Origin: Daphnia pulex
Taxonomy: Eukaryota; Arthropoda; Branchiopoda; Diplostraca; Daphniidae
DNA length: 64,000 bases
Assembly: GCF_021134715.1 (NCBI RefSeq)
Contig: NC_060024.1
Span: forward strand, 558,001 to 622,000
Direction: 5' to 3'
Position numbers and translations under genes: made by a program. Below, piece by piece: positions 32,801 to 42,004 of this stretch (the stretch's first letter is position 1; the number at the start of each line of letters is the position of its first letter). Under the pieces are notes generated by a model. It was not told the DNA's origin and did not search any database. It saw only the letters and a list, made by a program, of their open reading frames with translations.

Positions 32801-33793
32801 ACGATAACTCACGTTTGAGTTATCGCAAAGCAAATTTTAAAAAATCTTCTTGGTGAGGAAAGAATTTTCTTTCACCATGATTTTTTTCAGATTTTATTAA
32901 ATTGAACTTTATCCCCAAAGTGCTAGACATAAAGTTTGGAAACATCGGCGCGCTCGCCATATGTTTCCAAGCTAAAGTGTATGCAAGTTAAAAAATCATA
33001 AAAAATTGAAATTAATCAATTTTTACTTGAAACTTTTACCAACGGTAGACGACATAGTCGTCTACATTTGGACAAAGTTTCAAATTTTTTAAATGAAACT
33101 CTGATTATTCCCGATTTTTTAAAAAACAATTCCGATCAATCTTTCGTGGCGCAGGGATGAAATCCTAGCCCGGGGGAAGAATAGAGGAAAGAGAATAGGG
33201 GAGAACAAAGGGTTCCGGCGGTTTTCCCTCTTCTATTCTTCCCCCGGGGCAGGATTCGCTCCAGGCGACGTGAGAAGAAAAATCAACATTTAATAAAAAA
33301 TCGGCAAAAATCAGCGTATCATTAAAAAAAAAATTTAATTAAATGTAATTAAAGTATACAACCCCAGAAATAACAGTCGATTTTTGACTAATTTAAATAA
33401 CATTGTCATTCAATATTAATTGTATTTGTTAATTTTTTATTGTTTTTTTACAACATGAATATGTCAAATACAAAAGTATTTATTATTGAATTCGTAATTT
33501 CATTTCTTGCTTCAATGCTTGCATTTTTCTTTCAATGTATTATTAGTATAAAATTTTGTACTTGTTAATTGTCAAATAATAAACATAAATCAAAATAAAA
33601 GTTTATACATTTATTGTTTCGTTTATTGCGCATTACATTGTAAATGCATTGTAAATGCAAATGCATTCAAAGGTTTACAATCAATAACTATTCGATGAAA
33701 TGTCAATATTCAAATTAATAAATTCTTATTAGCAATTTTTCTTTTATTGAGCAATCGCTATAAAGAAATTTAAACAACTTGAACAGTTTTGGC
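32801..33793. other. AT-rich block start with two hairpins, no gene
   Basis: Begins with CGATAACTC..GAGTTATCG, a 9-bp stem at the junction. A long GC-rich hairpin lies at 33159-33255. The rest is AT-rich with no open frame I can support. Confidence 0.45.
33159..33255. repeat. GC-rich hairpin, arms about 28 bp
   Basis: The left arm contains CCCGGGGGAAGAATAGA and the right arm its exact reverse complement. Similarity extends outward through AATCCT with small gaps. The loop is about 38 nt. It stands out sharply from the AT-rich surroundings. Confidence 0.8.
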
Positions 33794-34207
33794 CTAAGGG
33801 CATCCGCCACCACCAAGACATTGGGTTAAACGTGTTTGCAGATAATGCATTTCTTCTACATTTAATTCGTAAGACATTATTATTTTATATTTTGCATTAT
33901 ACATAAAATTAAAATAATCCGTACAATACCGCTTGGTTATTTCGTCAATTGCAACGCTTTCAAGCACTACGGCAACTAAAATGTATCCGCTCAGGTGTGC
34001 AACACCCTCGTCAATAAGATGGTTATTCGGGAATTTTGAACGCTTTAGATTTCTCACAATTTTTTTAGCCAATAAAACTGGAATAGGGTCACCTTCCGTT
34101 CTTTGATTCAATGTCAGTTCTAAAACATCTCGTTGGAATTCTTCATAAAATTCCCAAAATGTTCTACGTTCAACAAATAAATTTGACAATTTAGAGAAAG
34201 AATCCAT
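33794..34207 (-). CDS. Unknown protein, 137 aa
   Basis: Uninterrupted ATG-to-stop frame. Mostly helical by composition, no signal peptide, a central hydrophobic run (LSGYILVAVVLESVAI, about residues 72-87) and an odd C-terminus CLGGGGCP. I recognise no family. It diverges from the ORFs at 34332 and 34533, so a shared promoter may lie at 34208-34331. Confidence 0.5.
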   Translation of the reverse strand: MDSFSKLSNLFVERRTFWEFYEEFQRDVLELTLNQRTEGDPIPVLLAKKIVRNLKRSKFPNNHLIDEGVAHLSGYILVAVVLESVAIDEITKRYCTDYFNFMYNAKYKIIMSYELNVEEMHYLQTRLTQCLGGGGCP

Positions 34208-34331
34208 TTTTGATGTTTACTTCAGAAAAATGTTTTACTTTTAAATTCCTTTAAATTTCGTCTAAAATATATACATTTTTTTACCATTTAAATACAAGCA
34301 AAGTTATAAGATCTAATAAAAACGAAGGAAC

Positions 34332-34508
34332 ATGACAAAATTTTCATGTTGTTGCTTCTGCATTGGTCCTTTTAAGCAGGTCATTTGGGAAATGTCCCCT
34401 CTTTGGAGATTAAAAAATCGGTCTAAAACTAGAGAGACTACCCCAGTACCTTCTCAGAAGTCAAAATGTAAGTATTTAAAAAAATATTCTTATTTTAAGG
34501 TTTTCTAA
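34332..34508 (+). CDS. Small ORF, 58 aa, cysteine-rich start
   Basis: Starts MTKFSCCCFCIGPF. A good donor (AAAATGTAAGT, 34464-34474) and an acceptor (TTAAAATGTAG) just before the next ORF suggest it may be a 5' exon, but joining them gives a stop at once. It may be a short peptide of its own. Confidence 0.3.
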   Translation: MTKFSCCCFCIGPFKQVIWEMSPLWRLKNRSKTRETTPVPSQKSKCKYLKKYSYFKVF

Positions 34509-34532
34509 TGTTAATTTTTAAAATGTAGAAGA

Positions 34533-34916
34533 ATGGACGTTGCAAGCATTTATGAAGAATTTACAATAATAGTAGAAACGGGAAACGATTTGAGTCACAT
34601 GATCAAATTTATGGATTTTGTTAACAAATGTATTAAAACAAATACTATTTTGAATGAAGATGACGACGGCGTCAATGACTGCGACACATACTACATTACT
34701 GCCTGCTGTACACAAAATCTACATTATATTCCTAATCCCAATGCTTTGGGAGTGCGTGTTCATGATTACTACTACTGTAAAACTATAAATGATTATTTTG
34801 TCATTACTTCATGCCAGTTATCGTTTATTGAAATGTTAGAATTACTCGAATTCATCAATTATTGTGCAAACAACTATTTTTATGTATCATATTCTAATGT
34901 ATTGCAACTATCATGA
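34533..34916 (+). CDS. Unknown protein, 127 aa
   Basis: Intact frame rich in Tyr, Asn, Asp and Cys (CDTYYITACC, YYYC). No domain recognised. It ends 27 bp before the convergent stop of the next minus ORF, a compact spacing more like a virus or selfish element than this host. Confidence 0.5.
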   Translation: MDVASIYEEFTIIVETGNDLSHMIKFMDFVNKCIKTNTILNEDDDGVNDCDTYYITACCTQNLHYIPNPNALGVRVHDYYYCKTINDYFVITSCQLSFIEMLELLEFINYCANNYFYVSYSNVLQLS

Positions 34917-34942
34917 TAAAAATAATCTATTTAAATCAATTG

Positions 34943-35254
34943 TTACAGTGTTGGCTGTAGTTCACTTTTTTCATCTTGCACAATAGGTTGAGGAACAATA
35001 ACCTCATCAATTTTTACATGCAAGGGTGATTTCATATAATCAATAACTTTTTGTTTCAAATTTTCAATATCCATTGACACAGGTTTACTAATCAATTCCA
35101 TTTTTATTTTACCGTCAACATATCTTGACGCCATTAATTGTAGCGGTTGTTTACTATCTACTGATGCTGTTACATGAGCAACAGCTTTAGCAATTTTAAT
35201 TAGACCTTTGACTACTTTAACCATTGTTCGTCCTTCCTGAGCAAGGTTCTGCAT
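34943..35254 (-). CDS. Unknown protein, 103 aa
   Basis: Intact frame. The N-terminal half is basic (VKVVKGLIKIAKAV), the C-terminal half has alternating charged and hydrophobic residues ending in acidic EKSEL. The start is probably the inner ATG (MVKVVKG). It lies 8 bp from the stop of the minus ORF to its right. Confidence 0.45.
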   Translation of the reverse strand: MQNLAQEGRTMVKVVKGLIKIAKAVAHVTASVDSKQPLQLMASRYVDGKIKMELISKPVSMDIENLKQKVIDYMKSPLHVKIDEVIVPQPIVQDEKSELQPTL

Positions 35255-35262
35255 ACAAATTT

Positions 35263-36660
35263 TTAAGTGATCATAAAAGTACCAAAAAATGGGTCGGATT
35301 CATCAGTACGCATCATGGCAGCCATATAAAAGGTGTTATCAAGGCTATAGTCGAAATTATCTGTCCAGTACCCAGATAGTACACTGCCGTTCCAAAGGCG
35401 TCCCAAACACGTCACTTTGAGACGTCTGAGATGTACTTGGAACATAGCAGATTCCCAAGTTTACATTCCTTGGACGTCTTTTACGTCTAGCCAATGTCCG
35501 CTTCGCCGAGATCCGATGGCGGTCCCTATCCCGTCCCATGGGATGGACTTTAGACGTACTTGGGACGGAAAAAGGAAATCAAGAAGTTATTAATAATAAA
35601 TCTTTTTCTGGACTCTGAATTTCGTTCCTTTTTTCTTTACTCTTTTTTTTTATGGGTGTTTATTGTGCCGACATTTTTTCACGAACGCTTATCAGGATAT
35701 CCGGACGACAAGTTTATTTGTCAGAGTATGCAATGCGGTATGTTACCGGTCACATTATAAATCAATTGGATACGAACAACAAAGTTGAATAAACATGTAA
35801 CCTGAGTTGGGGATCGAACCCGGATCGTCGTGGTGAGAAGCCAATACTATACAGATGATCCACGCATTCTTAATTGGAACTCTTAAGATAGAGATAATAA
35901 TAAGATTTTTGAACCAAACTTTGCCGCGAAAAGACAAAGACAGTTTCTCCGAAATTTTCCAAGTGTCGAGAAGGAACCAAAATATAAAAACGGGACGCAT
36001 CAGAGACTTCTACGAGAGGGAGTAAAAAATGAAGTATCCGACAAGATTAAAATGAGTAACGTGTTCAAATAAGGGCTGGCAATGGGACATCTTAGAGATT
36101 CCCCTGTGCCCACCGCACCACCCGCACGGCTTTGGCCCCGCCTTGGGACAAGAATTCCTATCTGGGTATCCTGGAGAGACACCAGTATCTACTCCAAAAC
36201 CGTTACTAATATCATTACTTCTTGTACGAGCACGGAAATTCAATTCAGCTTCCAAAAGATCAGATTCTCCGTAATCGAATGTAAAATATTCCCAATAATC
36301 AACTTTATTCCAACCAAATTCTTCTTCGTCTGATCTCATATAATAAATTGATACACTTTTATATTTTCTTCCATTCCACGTAAGAGTGTGTGAAAATGGA
36401 TTCCAGTGTGTGTTTTGGTTTTGGTAATTCCAAATATAACTATTGATAACTAAAGAAGATTTAGTAGATGACGTAACCTCGATTGGGGGCTCACTTACAG
36501 GAGTTTCTTCTTCGCTTGCGGCGTTTACATCCTTAAGTAATTGTTCTACTTCAGTAGACAACTGTCCAATTAATTGAATTTCTTCTTCATTTTTCTTTTG
36601 CAACTTAGACAAAGTGTCTTGCAATTGAAGATCAGAGACAAATTGACGTTTGGTTGCCAT
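35263..36660 (-). CDS. Unknown protein (about 199 aa), interrupted by TIR element
   Basis: The 5' part (36660-36169) encodes a coiled-coil start (QLQDTLSKLQKKNEEEIQLIGQLS), an acidic linker, then W/Y-rich sequence. It is cut by the 796-bp element at 35371-36166, and the last 35 codons lie at 35263-35368. Taking out the element plus one TA leaves a length divisible by three with no stop, so the gene was intact when the element landed. I do not recognise the family. It diverges from the next ORF, with about 200 bp of AT-rich promoter-like DNA between. Confidence 0.55.
35371..36166. mobile_element. TIR element copy 1 (796 bp, 2-bp target duplication TA)
   Basis: Ends are CCCAGATAG and CTATCTGGG, with TA on both sides (35369-35370, 36167-36168). 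No transposase. It contains repeated GACGT motifs near the left end and a tRNA-like stretch. Terminal CCC/GGG and a 2-bp duplication suggest a non-autonomous CACTA (EnSpm)-type element. This is inference, and Tc1/mariner is less likely because copy 2 has TG. Confidence 0.8.
35802..35870 (-). repeat. tRNA-Glu-like sequence in TIR element copy 1
   Basis: On the minus strand it has a TTCTCACC anticodon-loop-like stretch (CTC, Glu), a B-box GGGTTCGATCC and an A-box-like TCTGTATAGTATTGG. Stems do not pair well, so it is a tRNA relic, not a functional tRNA. The same bases occur at 37726-37794. Confidence 0.5.
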
Positions 36661-36858
36661 GATGGTGTATTGTATACTAACATTAAAAATGAGTATTCTC
36701 GTTATATATTGGCAATAATTTATAATACACATACTCTATAGTATATTAACATTATTAGTAATTGATATTTAATTTAAAAAATGTAATAAATTGTGTTACC
36801 TACTTCAATTATTGCACATTAATTACCATATCGTTAACAAGAGAGGTTGCAATTAAAT

Positions 36859-38592
36859 ATGGGTGTCAAAACTAAATTCGAAAAATTACTGAAACGAGTA
36901 AAAGATGTTGACGGACTTATTAATCAAGTAACCGTAGTAGGAAAAAAAGAAGAATTAATTAAAAAATTGAAATCAATTAAACAAAAATGCAATGATGTAG
37001 TAATTCCTAAAGTGTCGGTTCGTCAATCTGCACTCGAGAAGGCTTCACAGCCTATGATTCCCATTACCGGGCAATCTAGACTAAATGTAACATCAATGAG
37101 GGCAATTTTTGGTGGTGACGCTATATATCAAGAATCCCAAATTCCAGAAGACTGGGAAATAACTTGGGAAACAGGTTGCGTTGATTGTTTAATTGTTGAA
37201 TATATGCAATTTGAAGAAAAAGTACCTACAAATACTCCATATCCAATGTACGTTGAAGTATATGATTTAACACAAAGTCTTTTTCCAGTACTTGCCCAGA
37301 TAGTACACTGCCGTTCCAAAGGCGTCCCAAACACGTCACTTTGAGACGTCTGAGATGTACTTGGAACATAGCAGATTCCCAAGTTTACATTCCTTGGACG
37401 TCTTTTACGTCTAGCCAATGTCCGCTTCGCCGAGATCCGATGGCGGTCCCTATCCCGTCCCATGGGATGGACTTTAGACGTACTTGGGACGGAAAAAGGA
37501 AATCAAGAAGTTATTAATAATAAATCTTTTTCTGGACTCTGAATTTCGTTCCTTTTTTCTTTACTCTTTTTTTTTATGGGTGTTTATTGTGCCGACATTT
37601 TTTCACGAACGCTTATCAGGATATCCGGACGACAAGTTTATTTGTCAGAGTATGCAATGCGGTATGTTACCGGTCACATTATAAATCAATTGGATACGAA
37701 CAACAAAGTTGAATAAACATGTAACCTGAGTTGGGGATCGAACCCGGATCGTCGTGGTGAGAAGCCAATACTATACAGATGATCCACGCATTCTTAATTG
37801 GAACTCTTAAGATAGAGATAATAATAAGATTTTTGAACCAAACTTTGCCGCGAAAAGACAAAGACAGTTTCTCCGAAATTTTCCAAGTGTCGAGAAGGAA
37901 CCAAAATATAAAAACGGGACGCATCAGAGACTTCTACGAGAGGGAGTAAAAAATGAAGTATCCGACAAGATTAAAATGAGTAACGTGTTCAAATAAGGGC
38001 TGGCAATGGGACATCTTAGAGATTCCCCTGTGCCCACCGCACCACCCGCACGGCTTTGGCCCCGCCTTGGGACAAGAATTCCTATCTGGGTGGTGCGGAT
38101 GGTATGGATGTCAATGAAAATTATCAACCATTTGGAGATTATCTAGGATATGTTAATTCAACAAAACATTTATCCTTAGATAAAAAAGATTTCCATGGAC
38201 AACTCATTGTACCAGGTGTAGGTAGACGCCTTCATATTTCACCTCAATCAGATAAACTAGTAACTGGAGAATCTGTAGTTAAAGAAGGAGACGTATATTG
38301 GAGTAGGCGTCATAACACAGATACTGATTACACATGGTATGAAGTGACATCTGTTAAGGTTTCTGGTTCTGTTTTAACAGTATCCGTATCCCGTATGACT
38401 AAAGGATATACATATTCGGAACTTTGGACAGAATGGAAAAAGTTAGAATTGAGAAGTGGAGGTACAATTTCCTGTATGATGGCTTCTATTCAGGCTGATG
38501 GTGGATTTGAATTGATTGTGGCTGATAAAAAAGATCCATCTGTAGAAAAAGTAAAACAATTAATTAAACGAATTTATATTGATAAAGAATAA
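36859..38592 (+). CDS. Unknown protein (about 311 aa), interrupted by TIR element
   Basis: The 5' part is lysine-rich and helical (FEKLLKRVKDVDGLINQV), then W/E-rich (PEDWEITWETGCVDC). The element at 37295-38090 splits it. The 3' part has WSRRHNTDTDYTWYEV and SGGTISCMMASIQADGG. Removing the element plus one TG restores one open frame. Not recognised; a structural protein of a small virus is one possibility, without direct support. The start at the ATG 36859 is preferred over an in-frame TTG. Confidence 0.55.
37295..38090. mobile_element. TIR element copy 2 (796 bp, 2-bp target duplication TG)
   Basis: Same length as copy 1, and identical in every stretch I compared, including the short frames inside. 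Same orientation. Flanked by TG (37293-37294, 38091-38092). The copies lie 1924 bp apart in two neighbouring ORFs of the same cluster. Confidence 0.8.
37726..37794 (-). repeat. tRNA-Glu-like sequence in TIR element copy 2
   Basis: Same sequence as 35802-35870. Confidence 0.5.
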
Positions 38593-38960
38593 TGTAACTT
38601 ACTTTAATACATATCAATTGTTTCCAAAAGTTGAACTGCTTGTAAGCTTACAATTTCTGATTTGTCGCACTGTTCCATAAATTCATTTTTCTTGATTACA
38701 CAATCCACAATATTGCAAGGAAAAAATATATAAAACCATCTGGCGCCATAACATGGCATGGCACGAAAAGCAAACGTCTTTGTACTACAGTGGCTATAAA
38801 ATGGCGGCGCCACGCGAGAAAGCTAGCCAGAACAAAGGAAACAAGAAGGCGGCACCCACACAGCTGCAGCGAGAATAAGCCAGGTAAACTTTGGCGTAGA
38901 ATTAAGTCTCAGTTGGGGAAATTCTGCACGAAATTTTTCCAATCGGAGGTACTAATAGGG
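38593..38960 (-). other. End of ORF block and gypsy 1 leader
   Basis: Up to about 38740 AT-rich and unassigned. From there to 38960 it is probably gypsy 1 5' untranslated leader on minus. It carries GCCGCCATTTT, which is also present in the gypsy 2 leader. The exact junction is not visible. Confidence 0.45.
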
Positions 38961-38962
38961 AA

Positions 38963-38980
38963 GATTAACCAACTGCGCCA
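38963..38980 (-). promoter_or_regulatory. Gypsy 1 primer-binding site
   Basis: Minus-strand TGGCGCAGTTGGTTAATC starts right at the LTR end CTAACA. The TGG start fits pairing with a tRNA 3' CCA end. Confidence 0.75.
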
Positions 38981-39162
38981 TGTTAGATTACTAGTCTGGG
39001 TAGTTAATTGGATAATTAACTCAATGGATTCGACGAGACAGAACGAGCTCCTTCTACAAACTCAAGCTGAAACAAGACTGCCCCTCTCTCGGCCCGTTGC
39101 TTCTCACGGCTCGAGCGCGCGACACCTAGCGGTCACGAGAAGAGGGGCACACTGACCAAACA
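38981..39162 (-). repeat. Gypsy 1 5' LTR (right copy)
   Basis: Near-identical to 11947-12125 over its whole length, with small indels at the CCCTCTC run and near the end. Followed by the TTAAC duplication. Confidence 0.85.
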
Positions 39163-39804
39163 TTAACTACTTACATCTAATAGCTAATTTTTTTCCTACC
39201 CCACAAAATAAATTTTAATAAGTCTTCGATTACATAATTTTCATCTGTACATAATCTCAATCCCTAAAAATAGCCAAACAAATAGATCAAGGGTTTTTCT
39301 TTCTTTTTGGCGTTCATTATTGTTATGGTGAATTGTTCATTTTTGGCTTTCTGTTAGTTGCGTTATGAATTTCCTTTATTTAAAAAAGTCGCATTTCTTT
39401 ATTACTGTGACTGTTTTTTTGTTTTGTTCAACATTTAAAAAAAAACATTAAAAAAACCCCAGTTTTAAAATTAAGAAAGTCAATTTACCAGCATTTTCTA
39501 GAAGAAAATTATGAAAATGCCGGGTTTTATAATAAAGAAATTTTATCATTCATTATCATGTAAAAAAATAATACATGTTTTTTTTTTTTCAAAAATTCAA
39601 AAACGAAGCCCATTACTCCGTGAAACATGTCCTTCGGGAATTTTTTAAACGTTAAAGAGACAGAAAATCAAGGTTAAATAGTAGATAAATACATACTATT
39701 ATGTTTGGAAAATTTTGTTTCCCTTTATTCTCTTAAATTAATTGATTTTTATTAACTAATTGACTAATAATCTGTCAATATTATCATAATATTCGTAATA
39801 TTCG

Positions 39805-39842
39805 AAGTCGCACCACTCATAATATTATGAGTGGTGCGACTT
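39805..39842. repeat. Perfect 38-bp palindrome
   Basis: Two 19-bp arms (AAGTCGCACCACTCATAAT and its exact reverse complement) with no spacer. The motif GTCGCAC recurs inverted at 39834-39840 and 39878-39884, where it bounds a second, GC-rich hairpin (GTGGCGG...CCGCCAC). Confidence 0.9.
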
Positions 39843-40030
39843 AGGCGTGGCGGAGGCTTCGCCCCGCCACCCCACGTCGCACTTCATGTTTAGATTAAGT
39901 TAAAGTAACACTTATTACTATAGTAACAATACAATTATATCATGCGGTCACATGTTGCATTACATGAGTCTTGGCTAATAGATAGCGAGCTACCATAATA
40001 CCCATTTTTTCCCTTCCAAAAATATAACAA

Positions 40031-40103
40031 TGATGGACTAATGGTCTTCAACCCAGGCTGCCATTCGCATAGTTCGGTGTTCGAATCTCGATCAAGTCGG
40101 GAA
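40031..40103 (+). repeat. tRNA-like sequence (possible SINE head)
   Basis: A-box-like TGGACTAATGG, a CTGCCATT anticodon-loop-like stretch and the B-box GTGTTCGAATC occur at tRNA-like spacing. The acceptor stem does not pair. Weak. Confidence 0.3.
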
Positions 40104-41310
40104 AGAAAACTAAGGTTGTAATTTTTGAAAAATTCCTCTTAATAAGCTTTCGGAGGTAAATGGAAGTGGAAGATCGGTGGTAACTCTTCACGACCACAAG
40201 AAGATCTCGATAACCGAGGAGAGGACAGAGGAAGAAGGGAGAGATGACCCAGAGCTTCAAAATGAATATAATCTAACATTTTTAAAATGTTCCCTAACTT
40301 CTTGGTTGATGACTAACTGTTAAAAAAGGAGTCATAGAAATTTTACTGACAACCAAATTTATTAAAATCAAGATAAAAAATAGTAAACAAAAAGAGGTAA
40401 TAATAAAACAAAAAGGGTTAAAAAAATAAAAGTGGGAAAATACAAAGTAAAAAGAAGAATAAAGACGAAATCGAAATCGAACATAAAAACCAAATCAAAT
40501 AATTAATACTCTCCACTCCCATAGCAGAAAACTTGTCTTGCTAGGGAAGATCCAAACTTTTTTTTCTTTTTGTTTACACTGCTGAGCATGCACTGACAGT
40601 TGGAAGGTTACGCAAAAAAAGCGAATTCACTACCTAGGATTCGGCAACCAGCTAGGTAACAAGTACGCAAATTAAATTTTTAAAACAGTAATTAAAACAA
40701 ATGAAAACCCCGTTAGGACATGTATCAAATTTTGACAGAATTATGTACAAAATTTGGTGACGATTGGTCATTCAGGGAAGAAACGTATAAAGGATAACTA
40801 AATGGACATTAAACCCTCTGAATTTCACTACTAGCTACTACTACCCTACCCCCCTTTACCCCACACCCTATATCGTTAAGGACCTTCGTATATAAATATA
40901 CCTCAGGGATAAATGGTTTATTCTTCTCAGCCTCTCAGCAGCAAGTGTTCCCTATGTCCAGCTGCAACCATTCCTCTCCCCATTTCGTATTTGTCTCTAA
41001 TCTTTGTCCCCCTTCTTTTGGCAGTCGTTACTGGGGCGTGTCTAAAGTCGAAAAAATAGGACGGCTCAAGCGGTTAGAATAGAAGTTACAACCACTAAAA
41101 AATTTAAAAAATACCCTAGTAGAGACTAATGAAAATATAATTGTGTAAAAATATAATAAATATATAAATCGAATTGTTTTAAAATGGTGGTAAAGCCCGC
41201 CTCTTCAAACCGCTTTCATATTTTTCCAATACTCGGCTTAAAAACCGAGATATAGAGATATTAACGATTAGTTATGTTTTATCACATAGGGCGGGCTTTA
41301 AATGGAATTA

Positions 41311-42002
41311 GGGGAGAGGGGGTGGGGGGCTAGTTAGCAGTTGGGGTAAGTTGGCATTTTGCTAATTAGACCCCTTACAGACCAAAACAAATCAAGCCTT
41401 TTACACCAAATATGAAAGACAACACCCAGATTGCTCATACAAAATTTCAAAAGTATACGACTTCCCCAACAGGAGTTATAGCAAAAGAAAGAAAAAACGA
41501 CAAAAATTTTTTTTGGGCCTCTCAACACTTTTTATTTTTCTCATAGCATAAAACTCTAAGACTGTCAAAAAACCTATTAGTAAAAAAGAATTAATGTTTG
41601 TCTTATTTTTAAAAGAAACTCGACATTTCTACATTAAAAAGTTATTTAGTTATCGATTTTTTGTTCGAAAAGCACCCTGTGGGATTAGTTGTCAGAAATT
41701 TGGAGGGGCATGTTGTCATACGGATTTCTCACCAGAAGTTTTCAAAATTCGACCTAGAAATTTTGGAGCAATGAAGTCATCAGCAGCCAACTTACCCCGT
41801 AGTTTGGGCAAGTTGGCAGACTTTTTTTGCAGTTTTTCTGAATTTCACAATTTCGTGTAAATGAACATTGTAAACAAATATGATCAATTCATAGAGAATT
41901 GAAATCTGAATCTGATTCATTCATTCATTTTACCAGTAGTGTACTCAAAAAATTCAAAAAAATTCAGGAAAAATGCACCTGACAACTAACCCCCCTCTCC
42001 CC
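41311..42002. mobile_element. MITE, 692 bp, TA target site
   Basis: GGGGAGAGGGGG..TAGTTA at the left matches the reverse complement of TAACTA(A)CCCCCCTCTCCCC at the right with small gaps. TA sits on both sides (41309-41310, 42003-42004). It has no transposase, and internal frames are not conserved with anything I know. Confidence 0.65.
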
Positions 42003-42004
42003 TA

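Larger units (their letters stand above)
11947..39162 (-). mobile_element. Gypsy retrotransposon 1, inflated by nested insertions
   Basis: Two LTRs (11947-12125 and 38981-39162) match each other. TTAAC occurs directly outside both (11942-11946 and 39163-39167), and a primer-binding site abuts the right LTR. A single insertion event therefore explains both ends, and everything between arrived later. Own sequence survives as INT-RH-RT (12126-15047), a further pol piece (18301-18426) and a 5' leader (about 38740-38980). Gag and protease are missing. Insertions are the PIF/Harbinger element, the copia element with its own guests, and the unknown ORF block at 32801 to about 38740. Confidence 0.85.
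39168..41310. other. AT-rich spacer without genes
   Basis: No convincing coding frame. It contains the palindromes at 39805-39890, a tRNA-like stretch near 40031-40103, and poly-A/T tracts. Confidence 0.5.

Noticed and set aside
38981..39162. Short solo LTRs at 11947 and 38981 of a copia element (TGTTAG start on plus)
   Set aside because: The flanking TTAAC, the TGGCGC primer site and the minus-strand pol genes show they are the two ends of gypsy 1 on the minus strand.
40031..40103. Functional tRNA gene
   Set aside because: Box A and B are recognisable but the acceptor stem does not pair. Listed only as tRNA-like.
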